Shown here: in pieces, positions 1 to 6,129 of the stretch | Position numbering within the stretch: position 1 is the first letter of the stretch | How the letters are laid out: each line of letters opens with the position of its first letter | NCBI GenBank assembly: GCA_025351545.1 | Contig: JANXVQ010000028.1 | Span: 1-12,566 of the forward strand | Direction of reading: 5' to 3' | Source: Spirosoma sp. | GTDB taxonomy: Bacteria; Bacteroidota; Bacteroidia; Cytophagales; Spirosomataceae | DNA length: 12,566 nucleotides | Program-made: the position numbers and the translations under genes | The notes under the pieces: model-generated | The model's database searches: none | The model's input: only the letters and a program-made list of their open reading frames with translations | Told to the model about the DNA's origin: nothing

Positions 1-345
1 ACGCAGGCGGGTTATGAGGGCGTCAGTGGTCGTACGGCGGCTTATATCCTGGCTTATGTTAACCACCTGTTTTACAAGAATATACCTGAAGCAAAAATCT
101 ATTATCAGAAAGCGATTGACTACGCCAAACAGACCAATGCCACTAACGCGGGCTATTATTGGTCGTCAGTAATGGGACTGGCAAAGATTGCGACTCAGGA
201 GAAAAACTATGATTTGGCTCAATCCTACTTCAGTGAAGTGATCGACAAAGCCGAGCGGAAATCCAGCCAGTATAAGGAAGCTAAAAAGGCATTGGACGAC
301 GCTAAAAAAATGCGTCGGGAAGAGAGAAGAAAACGAAAACAGTAA
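1..345 (+). CDS. TPR-repeat protein, C-terminal fragment (5' end outside window)
   Basis: The frame is open from base 1 to a TAA at 343-345 and gives the last 114 residues of a larger protein. The fragment is almost wholly helical, with TPR-like helix pairs: one around residues 26-40 (motif IPEAKIYYQKAIDYA) and one around 62-80 (EKNYDLAQSYFSEVIDKA), where the small and aromatic residues fall at the usual TPR positions. It ends in a strongly basic tail (RREERRKRKQ). TPR proteins act as protein-protein interaction scaffolds; the partner and cellular location cannot be told from this fragment. The gene converges on the Lrp/AsnC gene, with 58 bp between the stops. The TPR call is well supported by the repeat pattern, but the family cannot be named without the N-terminus. 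Confidence 0.75.
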   Translation, partial: TQAGYEGVSGRTAAYILAYVNHLFYKNIPEAKIYYQKAIDYAKQTNATNAGYYWSSVMGLAKIATQEKNYDLAQSYFSEVIDKAERKSSQYKEAKKALDDAKKMRREERRKRKQ

Positions 346-379
346 GGTACAGGATATATAATGTGGTTGGGAAACATAG

Positions 380-396
380 GGTATACATCCTATACC
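380..396. terminator. Short hairpin between convergent genes, possible weak terminator
   Basis: Arms GGTATA (380-385) and TATACC (391-396) enclose a 5-nt loop, between the stop of the TPR gene (345) and the stop of the Lrp gene (404). The position fits a shared terminator, but the 6-bp stem is AT-rich and no clear T-run follows on either strand, so this is only a candidate. Confidence 0.25.
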
Positions 397-403
397 ATAC
401 TTA

Positions 404-874
404 TCACGGAATTGGCAATACTTTACTTTCCTTGAACGTGGACATGATAACCATTGTTTGCGTGCTGGCGACCTCATCAATTTCGTTGATAACGTCCAGC
501 ATCAGCCCCTGATAAGAGGCAATATCTTTGGCAATGACTTTAAGTAAGAAATCTCCTGACCCTGTAATATGATGACATTCAATAATTTCCGGGATTTCAT
601 TAACCTTTTCCACGAACGACATCGTGGTTTCTTTTTTGTGACCCACAAGGGTAACCATCACAAAAGTTGTAACACCAAGACCTATTTTCTCACGGTTTAA
701 CTGAGCGTGGTAGCTTTGAATAATGCCCGATGTTTCGAGCTTCTTTACGCGTTCGAGTGTTGGTGCGGGAGAAAGACCAATTTCTTTGGAAAGCTGAGCG
801 TTGGTGATTTTAGCGTTGGCTTGCAGAATTTCTAAAACATTGCGATCTATCTGATCTAATTTCTGGCTCGACAT
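404..874 (-). CDS. Lrp/AsnC family transcriptional regulator
   Basis: A 156-aa protein of standard Lrp/AsnC length. Residues 5-52 form the winged helix-turn-helix typical of the family (LDQIDRNVLEILQANAK, then the recognition helix around LSPAPTLERVKKLE). Residues 65-148 fit the RAM ligand-binding/oligomerisation domain, with the conserved HHITGSGDFLLKV stretch at 101-113 that in the family contributes to effector binding. Family members are octameric or dimeric DNA-binding proteins that respond to amino acids and often autoregulate; the ligand and targets here cannot be told from sequence. The start is ATG at 872-874 with no Shine-Dalgarno, normal in Bacteroidota. A -7-box match lies about 40 bp upstream. 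No amino-acid metabolism gene is adjacent, so it may be a global regulator. The family call is secure. Confidence 0.93.
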   Translation of the reverse strand: MSSQKLDQIDRNVLEILQANAKITNAQLSKEIGLSPAPTLERVKKLETSGIIQSYHAQLNREKIGLGVTTFVMVTLVGHKKETTMSFVEKVNEIPEIIECHHITGSGDFLLKVIAKDIASYQGLMLDVINEIDEVASTQTMVIMSTFKESKVLPIP

Positions 875-913
875 AAATAAAGCAATCTGTTAATACTTAG
901 TTACAAGACGATA

Positions 914-921
914 CAAATTTA
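914..921 (-). promoter_or_regulatory. Bacteroidota-type -7 box for the Lrp/AsnC gene
   Basis: Read on the minus strand, TAAATTTG matches the Bacteroidota sigma factor consensus TAnnTTTG exactly. It lies 40 bp before the ATG, implying a leader of roughly 30 nt. No good TTTG -33 element is seen at the expected distance, and the region is AT-rich, so a chance match remains possible. Confidence 0.4.
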
Positions 922-1047
922 CCATCTTTTAAAATAGAAAATTCTTAAAAATTATTGGATTTTTGCAAAATACAGAACAAATAATGCTAATCCCCTTCTA
1001 AAACGGCACAAAACTAAGTTTATTTCAGTAGTTGCCAAATAGGATAT

Positions 1048-1341
1048 TTACCGTTTGGTAATCTTATTCAACGAAATAGCTCGTTGCTGATTCGATTTAA
1101 ACCGGGCGTCATCAACTGCCGATAAGGCTGTATGTTTGGTAGAACGGCCTTGTACCCGCGCTCGCCACCTTCGCCACGAGGCTGGTTTTATTTCCCGGCG
1201 CATCAACACAACCACTTCCTGCTCCGATAAACCAAACTGCGCTTCGATAGCCTCGAATGGAGTGCGGTCTTCCCAGGCCATCTCAATAATGCGGTCGATA
1301 TCACTATCTGCCAAATTTTGTATTTTGCTGGATGATTTCAT
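1048..1341 (-). CDS. TIGR03643/DUF2805 family protein
   Basis: A 97-aa conserved protein of unknown biochemical role. The core around residues 12-70 carries the family hallmarks: IDRIIEMAWEDRTPFEAIE, then FGLSEQEVVVLMRREIKP, then the basic segment WRRWRARVQGR. The first part looks like a small helix-turn-helix fold, and the basic tail could bind nucleic acid (inference). The frame is open to a weaker ATG at 1393-1395, but that start would overlap the divergent DUF2256 gene and adds residues unlike the family; ATG at 1339-1341 begins shortly before the conserved core. The gene is head to head with DUF2256, 40 bp apart. From family knowledge, TIGR03643 and DUF2256 genes often lie near each other and near cryptochrome/photolyase genes; no photolyase gene is present here. 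Confidence 0.85.
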   Translation of the reverse strand: MKSSSKIQNLADSDIDRIIEMAWEDRTPFEAIEAQFGLSEQEVVVLMRREIKPASWRRWRARVQGRSTKHTALSAVDDARFKSNQQRAISLNKITKR

Positions 1342-1381
1342 GGCACTTAAACTTACTGATGTACCAAAGGGTTCTGAATAG

Positions 1382-1549
1382 ATGAAAATGCGCAAGAAGT
1401 CGGAACTTCCGACGAAATTATGCCCGGTTTGTCACCGACCTTTTAGCTGGCGCAAGAAGTGGGAGCGCGATTGGGACAATGTTATTTATTGCAGTGATGC
1501 CTGTCGGTCAGAAGGTAAACGACAAAAAACGATTCCCGAATCATCGTAG
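1382..1549 (+). CDS. DUF2256 family zinc-ribbon-like small protein
   Basis: A 55-aa protein starting at ATG 1382 and ending at TAG 1547-1549. It matches the DUF2256 pattern: a basic N-terminus, LPTKLCPVC, then [13 protein letters not shown], then YCSDACR. Cys14/Cys17 and Cys37/Cys41 form a C-x2-C...C-x3-C set that could bind one zinc ion (inference from spacing). The many Lys, Arg and Trp residues suggest nucleic-acid or protein binding, but no function is established that I know of. It is divergent from the TIGR03643 gene, with 40 bp to hold both promoters, and lies 46 bp before the GHL10 gene on the same strand. An ATG at 1388 two codons downstream is an equally possible start. The family call is strong because the whole length fits. 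Confidence 0.9.
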   Translation: MKMRKKSELPTKLCPVCHRPFSWRKKWERDWDNVIYCSDACRSEGKRQKTIPESS

Positions 1550-1566
1550 GTGTGCCAGACTATAGC

Positions 1567-1574
1567 TAATTTTG
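1567..1574 (+). promoter_or_regulatory. Bacteroidota-type -7 box for the GHL10 hydrolase gene
   Basis: TAATTTTG matches TAnnTTTG exactly and ends 21 bp before the ATG at 1596, implying a leader of about 15 nt. A possible TTG start at 1572 lies inside this box, which argues for the ATG start. No clear -33 TTTG is visible upstream, so the gene might instead be read through from the DUF2256 gene. Confidence 0.4.
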
Positions 1575-1595
1575 GCAATTAACCCGCTCTGTCTG

Positions 1596-3305
1596 ATGCG
1601 TCTAATTGCTTACGTTAGTTTATTTCTTTTCGTATTTCTTAACAATAACTGCCGGCAGGCCAAGCCTGTTGCCGTTAAAAAGCCCGTTGGCAAACCTACC
1701 CGGCCCGTTTCGGCAGTTCAGGTTCCGCCAAAAACAGTTGCTGTTAAGCCACCAGCACCCAAGCCCGTTGAACCGAAGGGTGTAATACATCCCGCCGATA
1801 CCCTTGAGTTTGATGAAGTAACTAACCAGACACCGGCCGAACGCGGCCCGGCACCGCCAAAGCGCGAATTCCGGGCAGTATGGATAGCAACGGTCGATAA
1901 TATTGATTGGCCCAGTAAAAAAGGGTTGCCCGTAGCCGACCAGCAACGTGAGATTGTCGCGATGTTTGATCAACAACAACAAATGGGTCTTAATGCTGTC
2001 GTAGTGCAGATTCGGTCGGCAGCGGACGCGTTTTATGCGAAGAGTTCAGAACCCTGGTCGGAGTGGTTGACCGGGCAGCAGGGACTAGCGCCGGATCCTT
2101 TTTATGATCCACTGGAATTTATGATTGAACAGGCTCACCAGCGTGGATTGGAGTTTCATGCGTGGTTTAACCTCGACCGGGCAACGTTCAGTAAAGCCGC
2201 CAGTGTTGCTCCGACCAATATCGTTTATCGTAAACCAGAATGGATGATGAATTATGGTGGGCGAAAACTTTTTAACCTTGGTCTGCCCGCCGTTCGCTCT
2301 TACATTGCGGGTGTTGTGGCCAATGTTGTACGTGAATACGATGTTGATGGCATTCATTTCGACGATTATTTTTATCCTTATGCCGAAGCGGGGCAGACGA
2401 TACATGACGATAGTGCGTACCAAGCTAACTTCAATGGTATGAAAAAACCCGACTGGCGACGTGACAATGTTAACAAGCTGGTTGTCGAACTTCGAGACTC
2501 TATTCGAGCCAATAAACCCTGGGTTAAATTTGGTATTAGCCCGTTTGGTATTTGGAAAAATAAGAGCAACGATCCGGAAGGTTCTGCTACAAATGGCGGG
2601 CAAGCATATTATGATATCTATGCTGACACTCGCAAATGGGTCCGTGATGGGCTGATTGACTACATTGTACCCCAGGTTTACTTCAGCTCGGAGTTTGGTC
2701 GGGTGCCTTATAAAACATTAGTGGAATGGTGGACGCACAATTGTGGTAATTGTCATCTTTATATTGGGCAGGGTGCTTACCGTGTTGGGCGCGGTTCTGA
2801 ACGCGATCCGGGCTGGTGGCGATCTACAGAATTCCCGGAACAGATGCGTTATAACCGGCAACAGCAAGCCGTTCAGGGTAGCGTATTTTTTAGCGCTAAA
2901 AGTCTACAAACCAACCCACTATCTATTCGGGATTCCCTGAAAAATAATTTCTACCGGCATCCGGCGCTCGTGCCAACAATGAAATGGCTGGATAGTATTC
3001 CTCCCTTACCACCCCGTGATTTAAAAGCGGCCATGACAACCGACGGTGTTGAACTATTCTGGCAGCAACCGGCCGATGCGATGGATGGAGATGGTGCTAA
3101 TTCGTATGTTGTTTACCGGTTTGAGGGCCGCCGACCGCGCTTACAAATAGATGATCCCCGCTATATAGTGGCACAATGCATGGGTGAATCATCCACACGT
3201 TTCGTGGACAAAACTGCGGATCCAAAAAAGAAATATGTGTATGTAGTAACCGCCCTCGACCGGCTGCATAACGAGAGCAAAGAGATAGTTATAAAAGTGC
3301 CCTGA
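1596..3305 (+). CDS. Exported GHL10 (DUF187/YngK-like) glycosyl hydrolase with FnIII-like domain
   Basis: A 569-aa protein in four parts. Residues 1-18 are a hydrophobic export or anchor segment (MRLIAYVSLFLFVFL) followed by Cys19 in NNNC, not a canonical lipobox. Residues 20-85 are a Pro/Lys/Val linker resembling TonB. Residues 90-430 are the GHL10 (PF02638) TIM-barrel domain: REFRAVWIATVDNIDWPS at the start, FHAWFN, the signature DGIHFDDYFYPY at 251-262 with its acidic residues, FGISPFGIW near 312, and YIVPQVYFS near 356. Residues 470-569 look like a fibronectin-III domain. GHL10 relatives include E. coli DigH (YddW), which acts on denuded peptidoglycan glycan strands; a cell-wall role in the periplasm is therefore plausible but inferred. 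ATG 1596 is preferred over TTG 1572. Its stop is 1 bp from the convergent ispH stop. Confidence 0.88.
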   Translation: MRLIAYVSLFLFVFLNNNCRQAKPVAVKKPVGKPTRPVSAVQVPPKTVAVKPPAPKPVEPKGVIHPADTLEFDEVTNQTPAERGPAPPKREFRAVWIATVDNIDWPSKKGLPVADQQREIVAMFDQQQQMGLNAVVVQIRSAADAFYAKSSEPWSEWLTGQQGLAPDPFYDPLEFMIEQAHQRGLEFHAWFNLDRATFSKAASVAPTNIVYRKPEWMMNYGGRKLFNLGLPAVRSYIAGVVANVVREYDVDGIHFDDYFYPYAEAGQTIHDDSAYQANFNGMKKPDWRRDNVNKLVVELRDSIRANKPWVKFGISPFGIWKNKSNDPEGSATNGGQAYYDIYADTRKWVRDGLIDYIVPQVYFSSEFGRVPYKTLVEWWTHNCGNCHLYIGQGAYRVGRGSERDPGWWRSTEFPEQMRYNRQQQAVQGSVFFSAKSLQTNPLSIRDSLKNNFYRHPALVPTMKWLDSIPPLPPRDLKAAMTTDGVELFWQQPADAMDGDGANSYVVYRFEGRRPRLQIDDPRYIVAQCMGESSTRFVDKTADPKKKYVYVVTALDRLHNESKEIVIKVP

Positions 3306-3306
3306 T

Positions 3307-4551
3307 TTATTGCGAAAACTCACGTACTACGTCCTCTACAGCCCGTGAATCAGGAAAAAAACTAACAAGCTTTAACATAATTCCTTCCACAACGGCATCG
3401 GGACAAGAGGCTCCACAAGTCAACAATACAGTGATGGGGCTAGTAGCCGGCATAAAGTTATTGGTGATAATTTCCTGTTTCGTATGGCCGTTGAAATGTC
3501 TGATTAACTTGTCAGACAGGATTTTGTGCTCAGATTCAATAAAGTAAGTTGGGAGTTTATCTGCGCAAAGCTCAACGATATGCGAGGTATTTGAGGAATT
3601 ATAACCACCCGCTACAATGGCAAAATCGGCTTGGCCCAGCGGAGATTGAAAGGTCAGTAGCGCGTAGGTCGCATCCTGATTATCGTTGGTTGCGTAACAA
3701 AGGGTATCGCGTGTGTTTGCAAAATGGATATCAATAGTAGCTTCTGTTAGAGAATACTTCTGCATCATTATCTGCTTCAGATAATCGGCAATACCTTGGG
3801 TATCAGACGCCAGCATGGTCGTTTGGTTCACAACGCCAATCCGTTGCAAATCACGGCCGGGCTCAAAATCAATAGAGTATTGACCGGTAAATTCGGCATA
3901 AAACTGCTCGGCTGGCAATTCGCCCGTGATGTACTTCGCTAATCGTTGCGTTTGGGCCATGTCTTTAACCACAACCGTCGGCGCAGATTCCTTACTGTGT
4001 GAGAATGTGGCACGGGTCTCTTCATGGCTCGGCTTGCCGTGCACGATCACTGTATAATTTTTCTGCCCAATCTGACTGGCCTTGTTCCACACTTTTTCCA
4101 CAAATGGGCAGGTAGTATCGTATTTTTCGACGTCTAGTCCCAACGCAGCCAATTGATTCTGGGTTTCCAGAGTTGTTCCGAAAGCCGGAATAATTACGAC
4201 ATCCTCAGGAACCAACTCCGACCAGGGAATAAGTTGTCGTCCGCTCGTATCCATAATAAACCGAACCCCTCTATCCTGCAAATCGGCATTGACATCGGGG
4301 TTATGAATCATCTCGCTGAGCAGAAATATACGCTTGTCCGGGTTTTCAGCAATGGCTTTGTAGGCAATTTCGACCGCATTTTCGACACCGTAACAAAACC
4401 CAAAGTGCCGGGCAATTAACAGGCGAATAGGACCAAAATCAAGCAAAGTAGGCGTGAAATCGCGCTTTAGTTTATCCCGCTTCCGACGAAATTCTTTCAG
4501 GGGCGTAATAATATTGCTGCGGTAATAGTCAGGTATGTCGAAGGATTTCAT
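3307..4551 (-). CDS. ispH: 4-hydroxy-3-methylbut-2-enyl diphosphate reductase (IspH), long form
   Basis: IspH reduces HMBPP to IPP and DMAPP, the last step of the MEP isoprenoid pathway, using a [4Fe-4S] cluster in the cytoplasm. At 414 aa it is about 100 residues longer than E. coli IspH and has an N-terminal extension of about 40 residues. The three cluster cysteines are visible: Cys53 (HFGFCYGV), Cys148 (DTTCPFVEKVWN) and Cys285 (RDTLCYATNDNQ). Active-site segments MIHNPDVN, HGKPSHEETRAT, VVNQTTML and NSSNTSH are intact. The HGKxxHEET and IHNPxVN forms resemble cyanobacterial and plant IspH rather than the proteobacterial type. The start is ATG 4549-4551; the frame also holds a TTG five codons upstream, which I reject because MKSFDIPDYYRS fits the typical family beginning. 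No other MEP gene is adjacent. The gene looks intact. Confidence 0.97.
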   Translation of the reverse strand: MKSFDIPDYYRSNIITPLKEFRRKRDKLKRDFTPTLLDFGPIRLLIARHFGFCYGVENAVEIAYKAIAENPDKRIFLLSEMIHNPDVNADLQDRGVRFIMDTSGRQLIPWSELVPEDVVIIPAFGTTLETQNQLAALGLDVEKYDTTCPFVEKVWNKASQIGQKNYTVIVHGKPSHEETRATFSHSKESAPTVVVKDMAQTQRLAKYITGELPAEQFYAEFTGQYSIDFEPGRDLQRIGVVNQTTMLASDTQGIADYLKQIMMQKYSLTEATIDIHFANTRDTLCYATNDNQDATYALLTFQSPLGQADFAIVAGGYNSSNTSHIVELCADKLPTYFIESEHKILSDKLIRHFNGHTKQEIITNNFMPATSPITVLLTCGASCPDAVVEGIMLKLVSFFPDSRAVEDVVREFSQ

Positions 4552-4771
4552 TAACCAGAAGGACAAAAGAATGAAACTGAATCCGCAGCGACAGACCGTG
4601 TCGAAGCGAAAATAAGCGGTAAAATTACATCAGTAGTGCTAGTTTCCAGTACAAGAACATAGGAGTAAAACGCTTCGTTCGGTAGAAAGTTAACCGGGAT
4701 ACTTGTTAAATTGAATCCGTAGATCTTAGTTAAACCTCAACTATACAGGACGAAACATATATAAGAATGTC
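4552..4771. promoter_or_regulatory. Divergent intergenic region between ispH and flavin reductase gene
   Basis: A 220-bp gap between two outward-reading genes must hold both promoters. I find no exact TAnnTTTG on either strand: on plus, TAAATTG (near 4707) is an imperfect match; on minus, TTCTTTTG (4563-4570) has one mismatch but lies very close to the ispH start. No strong hairpin or small gene is seen. The content is otherwise unassigned. Confidence 0.5.
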
Positions 4772-5245
4772 ATGCCTAAACGCCTGCTGAAATACAAGAA
4801 CTATGATGTTCATAGCATAACAACAATTGCCGATGGCAAACGGGGCGCCAACATTGTAACATGGCTTACTCAGACAGATATGGGCGGCAAAGTGCTGGTT
4901 GTAGCCTTATATAAAGTCGATTATACTATTGAACTGGTACGGCAGAGTGGTGTGCTAAATATAAACCTCCTGGCAGTTGATCAAACTCGTCTGATCCGTA
5001 AACTTGGTCAACAATCTGGTCGAAATAAAGATAAGTTCAAGAATCTTCCCTACAACCTCGATAATCGCGGTTGCCCGTATTTAATGGAAGCCATTGGTTA
5101 TGCGCAATGTAATGTGCTGCACAGTACCGACGCGGGCGATCATGAATTGTTCGTCTGCGAAGTATTAAAGCAGGTCGTGCTGAATCCGGAAAAAGAGGTG
5201 ATGACAAACGCGTTTCTGAAAGCGAAACGCCTGATACGCGGGTAA
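4772..5245 (+). CDS. Flavin reductase family protein (FMN-binding split barrel)
   Basis: A 157-aa protein that fits the flavin reductase-like domain (PF01613) over nearly its full length. Visible hallmarks are the N-terminal strand HSITTIADGKRGANIVTW (14-31), where flavin would bind, GGKVLVVALYKVDYTIELV (38-56), the SGRNKDKF segment (82-89), and the conserved GDHELFVCEV near 122-131, whose His is typical of the family. Members bind FMN and either reduce flavin with NAD(P)H or act as small electron-transfer or oxygen-sensing flavoproteins; the substrate here is unknown. No partner monooxygenase lies nearby. ATG 4772 follows an AT-rich leader without a Shine-Dalgarno. It is divergent from ispH and convergent with the lipocalin-like gene. 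The fold call is firm; the reaction is inferred. Confidence 0.88.
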   Translation: MPKRLLKYKNYDVHSITTIADGKRGANIVTWLTQTDMGGKVLVVALYKVDYTIELVRQSGVLNINLLAVDQTRLIRKLGQQSGRNKDKFKNLPYNLDNRGCPYLMEAIGYAQCNVLHSTDAGDHELFVCEVLKQVVLNPEKEVMTNAFLKAKRLIRG

Positions 5246-5310
5246 TAAGGGGTTGGCAATTGTATTTGAGTGTAGTTCATACAGCCTTCCTCAACCAGAG
5301 TAACATTGAA

Positions 5311-5332
5311 CGGTGCGGGGCGGCCCGTGCCG
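5311..5332 (+). terminator. GC-rich hairpin downstream of the flavin reductase gene
   Basis: CGGTGCGGG (5311-5319) pairs with CCCGTGCCG (5324-5332) across a 4-nt loop, giving a 9-bp stem in plus-strand RNA with two G-U pairs. The complementary RNA would have two mismatches instead, so the structure favours plus-strand transcripts from the flavin reductase gene, whose stop is 65 bp upstream. Flanking TTGA/TTAA can extend the stem past one mismatch. No T-run follows, so it is not a classic intrinsic terminator. Confidence 0.35.
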
Positions 5333-5394
5333 GTTAAATTCAGAAAAACATTTTCCAGGTCCGATCTCAACAGGCTGACTGGCCGTGCAATTCT

Positions 5395-5961
5395 TTACTT
5401 GACCCGTACGAATTTCGAATAGCAGCCGCCTGCACAATTGGGTAGTAATGTCATCATACCCGGCTGAATCGATAATCTCTGACGAACCGGCACTGTAGCC
5501 CGATTTGTTGTTATATAAAAATCGATAAACAGGCTATCGGGATAAGTGGTATCAACCCGAAAGTACTTTATCGGATTGTAATATGTCATTTCCGGACCAC
5601 TGGCTACCAGTTTCCCATCATCATTAAACGTAAGCGTTTGCAGCGGGTTGAGAGGGTATCGTTGTGTTGTAAAAAATGAGGTGTCACGTCTGACAAAAAC
5701 GGTATCCTTCTTCGTAATAACTGTATCCTTCTTTACGACCTGATTACCAATCGTAACCAAAACGGAATCGTGACGGGTAGACAGATTGACGGTTAAAACC
5801 GATTTCGCCGAATCTTTAGAGAAATGGCGTTCTACCAGTTGCCACGTACCCGTAATGCGCGAATCACCGGGGCCAGGAGAAAATCCGGCATTTGTGTCTT
5901 TGCATTTGATGAGTAAACTCGCCAGAAGCAGGGCTAGGCTTAAATAAACTGTTTTTTTCAC
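5395..5961 (-). CDS. Exported lipocalin-like protein, putative lipoprotein
   Basis: A 188-aa protein starting with GTG (5959-5961); the KK n-region and hydrophobic stretch 4-18 support this start and no nearby ATG exists. The export signal ends at LLIKC, with Cys20 where a lipoprotein cysteine would sit, but Lys at -1 departs from the usual Gly/Ala/Ser. The mature part resembles Bacteroidota lipocalin-like small proteins: ITGTWQLVE at 36-44, a beta-rich middle, and LTFNDDGKLVASG at 110-122. Three heptads of the form xxKKDTV (75-95) repeat in tandem, mirrored in the DNA by a 21-bp repeat. Cys176 and Cys180 near the C-terminus could form a disulfide. No function can be assigned; a periplasmic or outer-membrane location is inferred. 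It is separated by 168 bp from manC on the same strand. Confidence 0.72.
   Translation of the reverse strand: MKKTVYLSLALLLASLLIKCKDTNAGFSPGPGDSRITGTWQLVERHFSKDSAKSVLTVNLSTRHDSVLVTIGNQVVKKDTVITKKDTVFVRRDTSFFTTQRYPLNPLQTLTFNDDGKLVASGPEMTYYNPIKYFRVDTTYPDSLFIDFYITTNRATVPVRQRLSIQPGMMTLLPNCAGGCYSKFVRVK
5702..5733 (-). repeat. 21-bp-period tandem repeat inside the lipocalin-like gene
   Basis: The 11-mer GTATCCTTCTT occurs at 5702-5712 and again at 5723-5733, exactly 21 bp apart. In protein these encode consecutive KKDTV heptads; a third diverged copy (RRDTS) lies next to them. It suggests local duplication of a beta-strand unit. Confidence 0.7.
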
Positions 5962-5998
5962 GAGTTAATCAGCAGTACGTGAAGCTAACGAACAGACT

Positions 5999-6127
5999 AT
6001 TTCTGTCATTGCTCCGGTTGCTTCATCTGTCTTATTTGCGTATTAATTTCCCGCAGATTTCGCAAAAGCCCTATGCAAATCGGCATTTAACTAATGACAA
6101 AATCTGCGGGAAACAGTAGACAGAAAT
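5999..6127. repeat. Nested inverted repeat downstream of manC (REP-like or structured RNA)
   Basis: Two nested inverted repeats lie in the 168-bp gap. The inner arms are a perfect 14-bp pair, TTTCCCGCAGATTT (6047-6060) and AAATCTGCGGGAAA (6100-6113), with a 39-nt spacer. The outer arms are a perfect 9-bp pair, ATTTCTGTC (5999-6007) and GACAGAAAT (6119-6127). The spacer holds a small ATGC/GCAT hairpin, and TTTGCG (6035-6040) can pair alternatively with CGCAAA (6061-6066). The inner stem begins 17 bp after the manC stop, so it could end or stabilise the manC transcript, although no T-run follows. The CCCGCAGATTT core resembles intergenic repeats I recall from other bacterial genomes, so it may be a copy of a dispersed palindromic repeat. 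Structure is seen directly; its role is inferred. Confidence 0.75.
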
Positions 6128-6129
6128 TC

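Noticed and set aside
1048..1061. TTACC-GTTT-GGTAA hairpin at the end of the TIGR03643 gene
   Set aside because: The stem is only 5 bp and lies within the last codons; too weak to call a terminator.
1136..1381. 81-aa plus-strand open frame opposite the TIGR03643 gene
   Set aside because: It is antisense to a recognised gene and its translation shows no family features.
1342..1395. 18-residue N-terminal extension of the TIGR03643 protein
   Set aside because: It would overlap the divergent DUF2256 coding region and does not resemble the family; the internal ATG fits better.
1572..1595. TTG start for the GHL10 hydrolase
   Set aside because: The TTG overlaps an exact TAnnTTTG -7 box, and the ATG at 1596 starts directly at a good export signal.
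4552..4566. TTG start for ispH five codons upstream
   Set aside because: The ATG at 4549-4551 gives the usual N-terminus of long IspH proteins; the extra residues have no support.
5140..5370. 76-aa minus-strand open frame overlapping the end of the flavin reductase gene
   Set aside because: It starts at TTG, overlaps a real gene, and only its first residues resemble anything (ABC ATPase tail). It is treated as a possible remnant, not a gene.
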